Of a DNA stretch of 64,000 nucleotides, positions 36,422 to 45,393 are shown in pieces; the stretch's first letter is position 1; every line of letters begins with the position of its first letter. A program made the position numbers and the translations under genes. Under the pieces are notes generated by a model that saw nothing but the letters and a program-made list of their open reading frames with translations, was not told where the DNA came from and did no database searches. Origin of the DNA: Peribacillus simplex NBRC 15720 = DSM 1321 (GTDB lineage Bacteria > Bacillota > Bacilli > Bacillales > DSM-1321). The stretch is taken from NCBI RefSeq assembly GCF_002243645.1, contig NZ_CP017704.1:4110001-4174000 (forward strand), in the 5' to 3' direction.

Positions 36422-37138
36422 TTAAATACTATTCAGGACTTCCGCAATATGAAGCACTTTCACCGGTTGCCCCTTCCTTTGGATCCGTCCGCCGATATTC
36501 ATCAAACATCCTGCATCCCCGCCGATTAAAAAATCGGCCCCGGTATCTTCAATATTGCAGACTTTCTCCTCGACCATTTGCCCGGAAATGTCACCCATCT
36601 TAACCGAAAAGGTCCCCCCGAACCCGCAGCAGTTTTGGGCATCCGGAAGTGGTGTCATTTCCAGCCCCCTGACATGACTTAACAAAATGGAAGGTGCTTC
36701 CTTTACCTTAAGCAGCCGTGTCATATGGCACGAAGTATGATAAGTGGCCTTTCCCTTAAGGGTCGCCCCGACGTCGGTCACTTTTAAGACATCCACGATG
36801 AATTGGGTCAATTCATATGTTTTAGCCGCTAATGATACTGCTTTCTTTTCCCATTCGGCATCGCCTTTGAAAATGACCGGATATTCTTTGAACATCGCTG
36901 CGCAGGAACCGGAAGGGGTTACAATGTATTCAGCATCTGCGAACGTTTTAATCATTTTTTTCATAGCTTCCTTCGATTCCTTTGTATACCCGCTATTATA
37001 TGCGGGCTGTCCGCAGCATATCTGGGACTCAGGGAAATCGATCTCACAGCCTAATCTCTCGAGTAGCTCCACTGTCGCTTTGCCGACATTGGATTGAAAC
37101 AAATCCACTAAACATGTTGCAAAGAGAGTAACTTTCAA
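36422..37138 (-). CDS. lutA: lactate utilization protein A (cysteine-rich CCG domains)
   Basis: LutA, 238 residues, has two cysteine-rich CCG domains as in glycolate oxidase GlcF and heterodisulfide reductase. The motifs seen are [12 protein letters not shown] and [14 protein letters not shown], plus C-x-x-x near SGSCAAMF and [10 protein letters not shown]. These probably bind an Fe-S cluster. The start is TTG 37138, eight bases after AGGAGG, giving [15 protein letters not shown]. It is first of lutABC; upstream lie a LutR operator candidate (37172) and a cre-like site (37239). Confidence 0.94.
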   Translation of the reverse strand: MKVTLFATCLVDLFQSNVGKATVELLERLGCEIDFPESQICCGQPAYNSGYTKESKEAMKKMIKTFADAEYIVTPSGSCAAMFKEYPVIFKGDAEWEKKAVSLAAKTYELTQFIVDVLKVTDVGATLKGKATYHTSCHMTRLLKVKEAPSILLSHVRGLEMTPLPDAQNCCGFGGTFSVKMGDISGQMVEEKVCNIEDTGADFLIGGDAGCLMNIGGRIQRKGQPVKVLHIAEVLNSI

Positions 37139-37171
37139 TTTGAACTCCTCCTTTTTTTAATAGGTTAACAG

Positions 37172-37184
37172 GTCATCTGATGAC
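37172..37184. promoter_or_regulatory. LutR operator candidate upstream of lutA
   Basis: GTCATCTGATGAC, a perfect 6-1-6 palindrome, identical in its 13 bases to the site at 38198-38210 before lctP. It lies 33 bp upstream of the lutA start codon, where a repressor would block transcription. Confidence 0.75.
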
Positions 37185-37238
37185 TAAAAAATGGAAAAAG
37201 GAAATGGTTAAGACCAATTTCCAAGACTTTTTAAATGA

Positions 37239-37252
37239 AGTAATCGTTTTCA
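37239..37252 (-). promoter_or_regulatory. cre-like catabolite control site upstream of lutABC
   Basis: On the minus strand TGAAAACGATTACT matches TGWAANCGNTNWCA at 13 of 14 positions. It suggests CcpA repression of lactate use when preferred sugars are present. I could not identify the lutABC promoter boxes with confidence. Confidence 0.65.
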
Positions 37253-37311
37253 AAATAATATATCAATTTAATCCTTTTTTGTATAGGGTATTTTTGAAAT
37301 TTAAAGGAAGG

Positions 37312-38043
37312 TCAACTATAATTTTGCTGATTTTTTTGGATGACCCGGTCCAGTGATTCCTCGACGCTTTGAAGGTGAAACAGCATGGCACTGCGCGCTC
37401 CGTCTTCATCCTTTGCCACGATTGCATCATGAATCCGGACATGCTGCTGGTAAAGCTGCTTAAGTGTCATCTCTTCGGAATAAAGCGCTATCCGGCGGAT
37501 ATCACCCATCTTTTCCGTCATTAATTCTGAAACGTGGTTCATCAATGTAATCAGCAGCTCATTTTGTAATGCATTTGCCACTGCAACATGGAAGGCGATA
37601 TCTGCTTTATCACTGAGTTCTTCATCGTCGGATACCTTTTCCATATTAAAAAGACTTTCTTTTAGTTCGATAAGGTTTTCTTCCGTTCTCATCTTCGCTG
37701 CCACTTCCGCCGTACCGGACTCAAGTATTTTCCGGACTTCCAGTAAATGCTTGATATTGTCTTGACCCATCAAAAGGGCGGCAGACAAGGGATGGTTCAT
37801 GATGGTGGGGTCGAAGGTTTTGACGAATGTTCCTTCACCTTGTTTTATTTCAATAAGACCCATTGAACTCAATGCACTTAATGCTTCGCGGATGGCCGGG
37901 CGTCCGACTTGGAAATTTTCCGCAAGCTGCTGAATGGAATCCAATTGTTCACCTGGTTTCAGGCTGCCTGACCGAATCATTTCATAAAGTTCATCGCTGA
38001 CTTCTTCATAAATTTTTTTCGGCTTTATTTTTTTATATACCAA
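37312..38043 (-). CDS. lutR: FadR/GntR family lactate regulator
   Basis: 243-residue GntR regulator of the FadR subfamily. Residues 1-75 are the winged helix (IYEEVSDELYEMIRSGSLKPGEQLDSIQQLAENFQVGRPAIREALSAL as consecutive GntR blocks). The FCD ligand domain (about 90-235) has the metal/carboxylate-binding His and Asp pattern (DIAFHVAVANALQNELL, QHVRIHDAI). It probably represses lutABC and lctP and is released by lactate. Start TTG 38043, seven bases after GAGGTG. It lies between the two operator copies, divergent from lctP. Confidence 0.9.
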   Translation of the reverse strand: MVYKKIKPKKIYEEVSDELYEMIRSGSLKPGEQLDSIQQLAENFQVGRPAIREALSALSSMGLIEIKQGEGTFVKTFDPTIMNHPLSAALLMGQDNIKHLLEVRKILESGTAEVAAKMRTEENLIELKESLFNMEKVSDDEELSDKADIAFHVAVANALQNELLITLMNHVSELMTEKMGDIRRIALYSEEMTLKQLYQQHVRIHDAIVAKDEDGARSAMLFHLQSVEESLDRVIQKNQQNYS

Positions 38044-38083
38044 GTAGTAGCACCTCTATTTTCTATGAGTTTCTCTGGTTAAT

Positions 38084-38111
38084 ATTATATAACACAAATG
38101 ATCTTTGACAC
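38084..38111 (-). promoter_or_regulatory. lutR promoter
   Basis: On the minus strand GTGTCA (38111-38106), 16 bp, TATAAT (38089-38084), 40 bases before the lutR start. Confidence 0.5.
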
Positions 38112-38195
38112 TTCCAGAAGGTTAAAAAATCAACAAAAAATAAAAAAAATCTTGATTTTATATTTTTAATCATTTAATTTTAATGAGTACTCATC

Positions 38196-38212
38196 AAGTC
38201 ATCTGATGACTT
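38196..38212. promoter_or_regulatory. LutR operator candidate upstream of lctP
   Basis: AAGTCATCTGATGACTT is a perfect 8-1-8 palindrome sharing GTCATCTGATGAC with the lutA-proximal copy. A weak promoter, TTGATT (38152-38157), 17 bp, TAATTT (38175-38180), would place it just downstream of the start of transcription. Confidence 0.78.
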
Positions 38213-38298
38213 AGAATTTTCAGATATGTAAGGGGTTTCAATTAGCGATTGATTTCTGAATTATTTAAAAAAATTTATAGAAAATGGAGTCGAAATGA

Positions 38299-39987
38299 AT
38301 GACATGGACACAAAACTTTACGCCGATCACCGATAATTTAGTTTTATCATCTCTTGCCGCACTCATTCCAATTCTTTACTTTTTTTGGGCACTTACCATC
38401 AAACGGATGAAAGGTTACATTGCAGGTATAACCACGTTGCTTGTAGCTCTTGCAGTGGCTGTATTGATATATGGAATGCCGGCAGGAAAAGCAGTGATGT
38501 CTGCTTCACAAGGAGCCGTATATGGGCTGCTCCCAATCGGATGGATAATCATCACTTCCGTATTTTTGTACAAAATGACCGTTAAAAGCGGACAATTCAA
38601 TATCATTCGTTCTTCGGTGCTTTCGCTTACGGAAGACCGCCGCCTTCAGGCATTATTGGTGGCATTTTCTTTCGGGGCCTTTTTAGAAGGTGCCGCTGGA
38701 TTTGGAGCACCGGTCGCCATTTCAGCGGCGCTTTTAGTCGGTCTCGGATTTAACCCGCTATATGCAGCAGGGATTTGTTTGATCGCGAATACCGCTCCGG
38801 TAGCATTCGGGGCGGTTGGAATACCGATCATCGCCATGGAAGGCCCTACTGGCATAGCCGCCATGGAGATTTCAAAAATGGTCGGCCGTCAATTGCCATT
38901 CCTTTCGGCTTTCATTCCGCTTTATCTCATTTTAATAATGACTGGGTGGAAAAGGTCGCTTGAAGTCTTGCCGGCAATTTTGGTTTCGGGATTTTCCTTT
39001 GCCATCACACAGTACTTAAGTTCAAATTTTCTTGGGCCCGAATTACCAGACATCCTTTCAGCATTAGTGTCACTATTTGCATTGGCGATCTTCCTTAAAT
39101 TCTGGAAACCTAAAACGATCTTCCGCTTTGCATCCGAGGAAACGGCAGCAGCTGTCGAACCTTTATCTACAGCCGAAGCGGAAACAAAATACACGAAATG
39201 GCAGATATTCCATGCCTGGTCACCATTCCTTCTGTTAACGCTTTTCATAACAATATGGGGGATGAACCCAATAAAGCCGGCACTCTCAGGACATTATGAA
39301 GGCAACAATGTGTTGCTTGGCGGAATCAATGAAATTGGGAAACTATTAACCTTCCAAATCGAAGTCCCAGGTCTGCATAATGAGATAATCGGAAGCAATG
39401 GATTGCCGATTGCGGCTTTCTATAAAATAGAACTGCTCGGAGCAGCCGGGACCGCCATTTTACTGGCTGCCATCGTTACGAAGTTCATCGCCCACATGTC
39501 TGCAAAAGACTTTTATAGCACTTTTGTTGAAGCGATGAAAGAGTTGGCAAAACCAATCTTGATGATTTCTACCGTAGTGGCTTTTGCCTATGTGACGAAT
39601 GCTTCAGGCATGTCGACAACATTAGGGATGACCCTTGCAAAATCGGGTGATTTATTTCCGTTCTTCGCACCGGTTCTCGGCTGGTTGGGTGTGTTCATTA
39701 CCGGATCGGATACATCAGCCAACCTCTTATTTGGCAGTCTGCAGAAAGTGACCGCTCTTAAAGTGGGGATGGAACCGGTCCTGGCACTAGCGGCGAACTC
39801 TTCCGGAGGGGTCACTGGAAAAATGATTTCCCCCCAATCGATAGCAATTGCTTGTGCCGCCGTTGGATTGGCGGGCAGGGAATCAGAATTATTGAGATTC
39901 ACGCTCAAACATAGTATTTTCTTATTGCTGCTTGTTTGTGTGATTACCTTCTTGCAAAATGGCGTCCTTTCCTGGATGATTCCATAA
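38299..39987 (+). CDS. lctP: L-lactate permease
   Basis: LctP/LldP family proton-linked lactate permease, 562 residues, with about 12-14 TM helices. Conserved blocks: FGAFLEGAAGFGAPVAISAALLVGLGF at about 118-144, LIANTAPVAFGAVGIPIIAM, and the C-terminal LGWLGVFITGSDTSANLLFGSLQK and NSSGGVTGKMISPQSIAIACAA. The family also carries glycolate in E. coli, which is relevant because glcDF lies downstream. Start ATG 38299, nine bases after GGAG. It is divergent from lutR with a shared operator region and closed by a terminator. Confidence 0.95.
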   Translation: MTWTQNFTPITDNLVLSSLAALIPILYFFWALTIKRMKGYIAGITTLLVALAVAVLIYGMPAGKAVMSASQGAVYGLLPIGWIIITSVFLYKMTVKSGQFNIIRSSVLSLTEDRRLQALLVAFSFGAFLEGAAGFGAPVAISAALLVGLGFNPLYAAGICLIANTAPVAFGAVGIPIIAMEGPTGIAAMEISKMVGRQLPFLSAFIPLYLILIMTGWKRSLEVLPAILVSGFSFAITQYLSSNFLGPELPDILSALVSLFALAIFLKFWKPKTIFRFASEETAAAVEPLSTAEAETKYTKWQIFHAWSPFLLLTLFITIWGMNPIKPALSGHYEGNNVLLGGINEIGKLLTFQIEVPGLHNEIIGSNGLPIAAFYKIELLGAAGTAILLAAIVTKFIAHMSAKDFYSTFVEAMKELAKPILMISTVVAFAYVTNASGMSTTLGMTLAKSGDLFPFFAPVLGWLGVFITGSDTSANLLFGSLQKVTALKVGMEPVLALAANSSGGVTGKMISPQSIAIACAAVGLAGRESELLRFTLKHSIFLLLLVCVITFLQNGVLSWMIP

Positions 39988-39994
39988 GTAGAAT

Positions 39995-40030
39995 GAGGCT
40001 CCCTTTTGAAAGGGAGCCTCGAAATTTTTT
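39995..40030 (+). terminator. terminator after lctP
   Basis: GAGGCTCCCTTT pairs with AAAGGGAGCCTC around TG, then GAAATTTTTT. Confidence 0.9.
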
Positions 40031-40060
40031 CCAAATCCATTACAAAAAGGAGGACATATA

Positions 40061-41173
40061 ATGCAATTGGCAACTGTGGCAGGAAAATTGGTTCATGAGG
40101 TTCGAAAACTGATTGATGAGGAAATCATCATTATTGATCATGCTGGCACGATTATCGCCAGCACCGATAGCAGCCGTATTGGATCTTATCATGAAGGAGC
40201 CATCCACGCTTTCAACAATCGTGAGAAATTGATCATCAATAAACAGGATGAACGAAGTTGGAAAGGAGTGAAGGCAGGAATAAATCTACCTATTTTCTTC
40301 AATCAGGAAGCCGTTTGTGTCATTGGAATTACGGGCGACCCCAAACATGTTTCCCCCTATGCGGAACTTTTAAAAAAGATGACGGAGATGTTCATTCAGG
40401 AAAGCTATCACATCGAACAAGCAGAATCCCAATCACGTCTGATGGAATTCTTTGTATTTGAATGGCATCAGCTGCAGACTTTCAATGAGCTTTTCCTTCA
40501 GAAGGCCAAGTTGCTTGGGGTCGATGTTCATGCAGACCGGATCATCACCCTTGGTGAATTTAAGACTGAGGAAATCATTGAGCCCCATGTGTGGAGAGCG
40601 CTTCAGATATACATAAGTCAGCAGCACCCCAATGACATCGCAGTCCGTTGGGGGAGGAACCAATTCGTCATTCTTTCAATAGCCGATTTCATCGGTTCAA
40701 AAATCCAACAATTAAAGAAATTAAGTAAACTGCAAAAAAAGCTGGAAGAGAGTTCGGGTTATAAAGTGTGTGCAGGAGTTAGTTCACGTGCATCAGGATC
40801 CGCTTTCAGGTCAGCGTTTTTTAAAGCGGAACGTTCCTTGAAAATCTCGTTTCCTTCATCGAGGATTATATTTGACGAGGACTTGAAGCTTGAGGTCCTG
40901 CTTGATGAAGTTACCGCTGAAACAAAACACGAATATTTATCCCGGACGATTCAGGATTTACTTCCTAATGAGGAGCTGCTTAAGACTCTTTCCATGTATT
41001 TTGCATGTGATCTATCTTTGAAGGAGACCGCCAGAGCCCTGCATATCCATATCAATACCCTCCATTACAGGCTCAAGCGCATAGAAGATTTGACCCAACT
41101 GAATCCTAGAAAGCTGGCCGATTTAGTCACTATGTATCTAGCATTAAGTATATTGGATAAACATACAAATTAA
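40061..41173 (+). CDS. cdaR: CdaR family sugar-diacid/glycolate regulator
   Basis: 370-residue CdaR-type transcription factor. The N-terminal diacid-recognition domain (about 1-130) has DEEIIIIDHAGTIIASTDSSRIGSYHEGA, INLPIFFNQEAVCVIGITGDP and the Tyr/His-containing end. A GGDEF-like middle and a PucR-type helix-turn-helix at the C-terminus follow (CDLSLKETARALHIHINTLHYRLKRIEDLTQLNPR). Members sense glycerate, glucarate or glycolate. Its position just before glcDF suggests control of glycolate oxidation (inference). ATG after AAGGAGG. B. subtilis has a similar regulator beside its glcD and glcF genes. Confidence 0.87.
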   Translation: MQLATVAGKLVHEVRKLIDEEIIIIDHAGTIIASTDSSRIGSYHEGAIHAFNNREKLIINKQDERSWKGVKAGINLPIFFNQEAVCVIGITGDPKHVSPYAELLKKMTEMFIQESYHIEQAESQSRLMEFFVFEWHQLQTFNELFLQKAKLLGVDVHADRIITLGEFKTEEIIEPHVWRALQIYISQQHPNDIAVRWGRNQFVILSIADFIGSKIQQLKKLSKLQKKLEESSGYKVCAGVSSRASGSAFRSAFFKAERSLKISFPSSRIIFDEDLKLEVLLDEVTAETKHEYLSRTIQDLLPNEELLKTLSMYFACDLSLKETARALHIHINTLHYRLKRIEDLTQLNPRKLADLVTMYLALSILDKHTN

Positions 41174-41291
41174 TTCTATGGAAATCTCTAAATTCTATAT
41201 GTTCATACATAGAAGGTTGAATGTTTTATTTCTTATACTTAAATCATATAAAAAATATCGAATACCATCTGTTTATATGAGGAGGATATAC

Positions 41292-42704
41292 ATGTTAACA
41301 AAGCAGGTTAAGCAGCTACTTCTTACCATCGTCGGTCAGGAGAATTACGATGACTCGAAAGTGGAATGTCTAGTCTATTCATATGATGCAACGCCAGGGT
41401 TTCAAGCGATGCCGGATGCTGTCATTAAACCGGGCTGCACAGCTGAAGTCGCAGCCATCGTCAAAGTTTGCAACGAATATAATGTTCCGATCGTTCCACG
41501 CGGGTCTGGGACGAATTTAAGTGGAGGTACCTGCCCGACTGAGGGGGGGCTTGTCCTTTTATTCAATCGAATGAATTCATTACTTGAAATAGATGAGGAA
41601 AACTTAACGGCGACCGTACAGCCTGGGATCATCACATTGGACTTGATTTCGGCAGTTGAAGAGAAGGGATTATTTTATCCGCCGGATCCAAGTTCGATGA
41701 AAATCTCCACGATTGGCGGCAACATTAATGAGAACTCTGGTGGACTGCGAGGATTAAAGTACGGAGTCACCCGTGATTATGTCATCGGGCTTGAAGTTGT
41801 CCTTCCGAATGGGGATATCATTCGAACAGGGGGCAAGCTTGCCAAAGATGTAGCCGGATATGATTTAACGAAGCTTTTTGTCGGATCGGAAGGGACCTTG
41901 GGCATCGTTACGGAAGCGATCTTAAAGCTGATCCCAATGCCGGAAACGACAAAGACGATGCTTGCCTTATATCAAGATCTGGATGCTGCAGCCCAATCAG
42001 TGGCCAAGATCATTTCAAATAAAATCATTCCTGTTACATTGGAATTTCTTGATCGGCCGACGTTGATCGTGGTTGAGGACTTCGCGAAAATCGGTTTGCC
42101 CACCAATGTGGAAGCCGTCCTGCTGATTGAACAGGATGGTCCGCCTGAAGTGGTTGAACGTGATATGAAAAGGATGGCCGATATCTGTCTAGAGGAAAAG
42201 GCGGTTTCTGTGGAAATTGCCGAAACGGAATCTGACGCTGTCGCCTTGAAAACGGCAAGACGGACCGCCCTTTCCGCACTGGCACGCCTCAAGCCGACGA
42301 CCATTTTGGAAGATGCAACTGTTCCCCGGTCGGAAATTGCCAAAATGGTCAGGGCGATTAATGAGATCGCTGGCAAGCATAACGTGGACATTTGCACTTT
42401 CGGTCATGCTGGGGATGGGAACCTGCATCCAACGTGCATTACCGATGCTCGTGATCATGAGGAAATGGAGAGAGTGGAGCTCGCTTTTGCCGACATTTTT
42501 GCCGCGGCTATCGACCTTGGCGGGACGATTACCGGTGAACATGGTGTAGGAGCGATGAAGGCCCCTTATCTTGAATGGAAGCTTAAGAAAGAAGGGATTG
42601 ATGCCATGAGAGCGATTAAACAAGCTTTCGATCCCAATAACATCATGAATCCCGGAAAAGTATTTGCCAAGGAAACAAGGAAAAGGGTGGTGGTTTCTTC
42701 ATGA
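41292..42704 (+). CDS. glcD: glycolate oxidase FAD-binding subunit GlcD
   Basis: FAD-linked 2-hydroxy-acid dehydrogenase subunit, 470 residues, oxidising glycolate (possibly D-lactate) to glyoxylate. The PCMH-type FAD domain has VPRGSGTNLSGGTCPTEGGLVL (about 68-89) and DPSSMKISTIGGNINENSGG with the flavin-contact residues. The cap domain is in the C-half with CTFGHAGDGNLHPTCI and GTITGEHGVGAMKAPYL. I chose ATG 41292, seven bases after GAGGAGG; the frame runs upstream to 41178 but overlaps the promoter region. It overlaps glcF by four bases. Confidence 0.93.
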   Translation: MLTKQVKQLLLTIVGQENYDDSKVECLVYSYDATPGFQAMPDAVIKPGCTAEVAAIVKVCNEYNVPIVPRGSGTNLSGGTCPTEGGLVLLFNRMNSLLEIDEENLTATVQPGIITLDLISAVEEKGLFYPPDPSSMKISTIGGNINENSGGLRGLKYGVTRDYVIGLEVVLPNGDIIRTGGKLAKDVAGYDLTKLFVGSEGTLGIVTEAILKLIPMPETTKTMLALYQDLDAAAQSVAKIISNKIIPVTLEFLDRPTLIVVEDFAKIGLPTNVEAVLLIEQDGPPEVVERDMKRMADICLEEKAVSVEIAETESDAVALKTARRTALSALARLKPTTILEDATVPRSEIAKMVRAINEIAGKHNVDICTFGHAGDGNLHPTCITDARDHEEMERVELAFADIFAAAIDLGGTITGEHGVGAMKAPYLEWKLKKEGIDAMRAIKQAFDPNNIMNPGKVFAKETRKRVVVSS

Positions 42705-44026
42705 CGACCGTTCAGGAAAGGGAAACCATTGCCATTCAATTCGCGGAAAAAATGAATGAAGATGAATTGTTGAATTGTATGCGCTGCGGCTTTTGCTTAC
42801 CCCACTGCCCGACATACATAGAATCGGGGCTGAAGGAATCCCATTCACCAAGGGGACGGATTGCAATTATGAAAGCGGTGGCAGATGGTGTGATTGAGCC
42901 CGATGAGGATGTAGAACGTTCGTTGAGTCTTTGCCTCGGCTGCAGGGCTTGTGAACCTGTGTGTCCTTCAGGTGTGAAATATGGACATCTTCTTGAAGAA
43001 GCAAGGGATATCATCCATCAGAATAAAAAGCACAGTTACCCTGTAAAAACAATCCGCAAGGCCGTTTTTAGTGGATTATTCCCGCACCAGGAGCGAATGC
43101 AGGCCATGACAAGTTTGCTTGGCTTCTATCAGAGATCAGGCCTGCAATACATGGCCCGTAAAACGGGAGTCCTCAACATGCTTCCGGATAATTTGGCAAC
43201 CATGGAAAAAGTGCTTCCGAAAGTCCCGAAAAAATCAGAAATGAAAAATAGGCCAACCGAGCTGCCTGCAATCGGTACGCCACTCAAAAAGGTGGCTTTC
43301 TTTTCCGGCTGCTTGATGGATACGATGTTTTTGGAAACGAACAAGGCCACACTAAAGCTTCTTCAGCTGGCCGGATGTGAAATCGTGATTCCGAAATCCC
43401 AGGCATGTTGCGGGGCGCTGCATGGACACAGCGGTGAAAAAGCAGGTGCCAAGCAACTGGCCAAGCGTAATATAGAAGCTTTTGAAGCGGAGGAAGTTGA
43501 TTATATTATTACGAATGCCGGCGGCTGTGGAGCTTTTCTCATAGATTATGACCATCTGCTCCAAGATGAACCGGAATGGCACGATCGTGCAATCGTATTT
43601 AAAAATAAGTTGAAAGATATCAGCCAGATTCTTGTTGATTTGCGTTTTCAGGAAAAAGTTCGCTTGAAACTGCCAGCTCAATCTGTAACTTTCCAGGATT
43701 CCTGTCACTTACGGAATGTGATGAACACCTCCTCAGCTCCGCGAATTCTCCTTCAATCGATAGATGGAGTTGATTTCAGGGAAATGAAGGATGCGGATCG
43801 GTGCTGCGGCTCCGCTGGGATTTATAATATTGTTGAATCAGAGATGTCCATGAAAATTCTCGACTCTAAAATGGAGCACACGAAATCGACACTGGCCGAT
43901 ATTGTTGTCACGGCAAACCCTGGCTGTCTGTTGCAAATGCAACTGGGGATCGAGAGGGAAAACTTGGGGGAATGTACGAAAGCGGTGCATATAGCGGACC
44001 TACTAATAAAGGCTGTGGCATTATAA
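42701..44026 (+). CDS. glcF: glycolate oxidase iron-sulfur subunit GlcF
   Basis: 441-residue Fe-S subunit. Two 4Fe-4S motifs, CMRCGFCLPHCPTY (about 26-39) and CLGCRACEPVCPSG (about 77-90), are followed by two CCG domains (QACCGALHGHSG and DRCCGSAGIYNI, with GCLMDT and PGCLLQM). It passes electrons from GlcD toward the respiratory chain. Glyoxylate formed could enter malate synthase (aceB in this window). Starts in the ATGA overlap with glcD, showing coupling. No clear terminator was found after it. Confidence 0.93.
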   Translation: MTTVQERETIAIQFAEKMNEDELLNCMRCGFCLPHCPTYIESGLKESHSPRGRIAIMKAVADGVIEPDEDVERSLSLCLGCRACEPVCPSGVKYGHLLEEARDIIHQNKKHSYPVKTIRKAVFSGLFPHQERMQAMTSLLGFYQRSGLQYMARKTGVLNMLPDNLATMEKVLPKVPKKSEMKNRPTELPAIGTPLKKVAFFSGCLMDTMFLETNKATLKLLQLAGCEIVIPKSQACCGALHGHSGEKAGAKQLAKRNIEAFEAEEVDYIITNAGGCGAFLIDYDHLLQDEPEWHDRAIVFKNKLKDISQILVDLRFQEKVRLKLPAQSVTFQDSCHLRNVMNTSSAPRILLQSIDGVDFREMKDADRCCGSAGIYNIVESEMSMKILDSKMEHTKSTLADIVVTANPGCLLQMQLGIERENLGECTKAVHIADLLIKAVAL

Positions 44027-44201
44027 TAGAAGAAAAAAGATTTAAGAAGTATTTGAAAAAAATGAAAATGAAATTATTTGGTTAAACATTACATTTTAAT
44101 AAAGGGGGAAACCCTTGTAAAGCCTGGATTTCAATTGAAAAAGCGTTCTGTGCTGAGAACAAAATGTAAATGATATAACATAAATGAAATATTGATTCCT
44201 C

Positions 44202-44226
44202 GTTTACTTAGGAACATAGCGGGTAG
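44202..44226 (+). promoter_or_regulatory. sigma-B type promoter of the first YflT gene
   Basis: GTTTAC (44202-44207), 13 bp, GGGTAG (44221-44226), one mismatch in each box to GTTTAA-N12-14-GGGTAT. Confidence 0.75.
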
Positions 44227-44281
44227 AGTTTATATATAGCATCCACTAAAAGAAACAACATAACCTAAGGAGGAATGTAAA

Positions 44282-45211
44282 ATGAATAAAACAGTATATG
44301 GCGTATATGAATCAAATGCAGAAGTGATCCAAGCAATTAATGCACTTAAGGCAAAGGGCTTTGAAGGAGACGATATTACGGTCGTCGCAGACAAGGAAGA
44401 AACATTGGATTTCACGAACCATCAACGCGAAACGGATGTTCATACAATGACGAATGTACCTAACGACGAATCATTTATGGACAAGGTGGCACGTTTCTTC
44501 ATGCCGGAAGATACGGCAGACCTTTCAACAAGATTGGCGAATGCAGGCCTTTCGAACAGTGATGCGGCTGAACATGTCTTTGATGTAGAAAATGGAAAAG
44601 TCTTGGTTCTGGTTGAAGAAGGTGAAGGCCACCTTGCAACGGCAAGAGATAATTTCACTACCGGAAAAATGGACACTGCCGGTACAAGACTTGATACAAA
44701 CTCCACCAACCCACTATATAACGGCACTGAAAAAACCGATGCATTAAATAAAGAAGATGTTTATGGAGTCAACGGACAAGGCCGTGAATTGCCTGAGGAT
44801 GAAAGGACGCTTACACTTCGGGAAGAACAGCTGAACATTGACAAAGAAAGAGTACAGACAGGTGAAGTCGTCATTAACAAAGAAGTCAATGAACAACATA
44901 AAACGATTAATGTCCCTGTTGAACACGAAGAAGTGACAGTCGAGCATAGATCAGTTTCAGGACGTGAAGCGAATCTGGAAACCGGAAGCATTGAAGATGG
45001 GGAAACATTACGAATCCCAGTTGTTGAAGAAAAATTGGAAGTTTCGAAAAAACCGGTTGTCACAGATGAAATTGTCATCAAGAAACATGCTGTACAAGAA
45101 ACGGAACAAGTTCAGGATACTCTTAAAAAGGAAGATATCCAGCTTGATAGTACAGATGAATCTATCGTGAATGAGAAAAAGGCAACTGAACGTAGAATCG
45201 ACCGCTTCTAA
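44282..45211 (+). CDS. ysnF: general stress protein, YflT + DUF2382 domains (YsnF-like)
   Basis: 309-residue stress protein. Residues 1-110 are a YflT (general stress protein 17M) domain: MNKTVYGVYESNAEVIQAINALKAKG, then ITVVADKEE, FMDKVARFF and GKVLVLVEEGE. Residues 160-280 are a DUF2382 domain (RTLTLREEQLNIDKERVQTGEVVINKEV...VPVEHEEVTVEHR), which is strongly acidic and beta-rich. Function unknown; the B. subtilis homologue is sigma-B controlled. There is no TM segment or signal peptide. ATG after AGGAGG, sigma-B type promoter 56 bp upstream. It is first of three YflT paralogues in a row. Confidence 0.85.
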   Translation: MNKTVYGVYESNAEVIQAINALKAKGFEGDDITVVADKEETLDFTNHQRETDVHTMTNVPNDESFMDKVARFFMPEDTADLSTRLANAGLSNSDAAEHVFDVENGKVLVLVEEGEGHLATARDNFTTGKMDTAGTRLDTNSTNPLYNGTEKTDALNKEDVYGVNGQGRELPEDERTLTLREEQLNIDKERVQTGEVVINKEVNEQHKTINVPVEHEEVTVEHRSVSGREANLETGSIEDGETLRIPVVEEKLEVSKKPVVTDEIVIKKHAVQETEQVQDTLKKEDIQLDSTDESIVNEKKATERRIDRF

Positions 45212-45225
45212 GAGTGAAGGAAATG

Positions 45226-45257
45226 GCCTGCAGTTTTAAAAACTGCAGGCTTCTTTT
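45226..45257. terminator. terminator after the first YflT gene
   Basis: GCCTGCAGTTTT and AAAACTGCAGGC form a perfect stem, followed by TTCTTTT. Confidence 0.88.
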
Positions 45258-45321
45258 GATTTTAAAGAATGATTAAAGGTTCGAGTCTAGCGAAGGCAAA
45301 CCTTTGAATGGACCATTTTTT

Positions 45322-45346
45322 GTTTAATTAGCACCCATCAGGGTAT
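45322..45346 (+). promoter_or_regulatory. sigma-B promoter of the second YflT gene
   Basis: GTTTAA (45322-45327), 13 bp, GGGTAT (45341-45346): exact consensus in both boxes. Confidence 0.9.
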
Positions 45347-45393
45347 AAATACACATAAGAAGAAATATCGGAATAATAGGAGGAGGAAGATGC

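Noticed and set aside
34954..36603. Several 60-80 codon plus-strand frames opposite lutB and lutA
   Set aside because: All are shadows of well-supported minus-strand genes.
39588..40073. 161-codon open frame on the minus strand
   Set aside because: It covers the end of lctP and its terminator in antisense; no supporting signals.
41972..42397. 141-codon open frame on the minus strand
   Set aside because: Antisense shadow of glcD; composition follows the complement of GlcD codons and there is no ribosome site.
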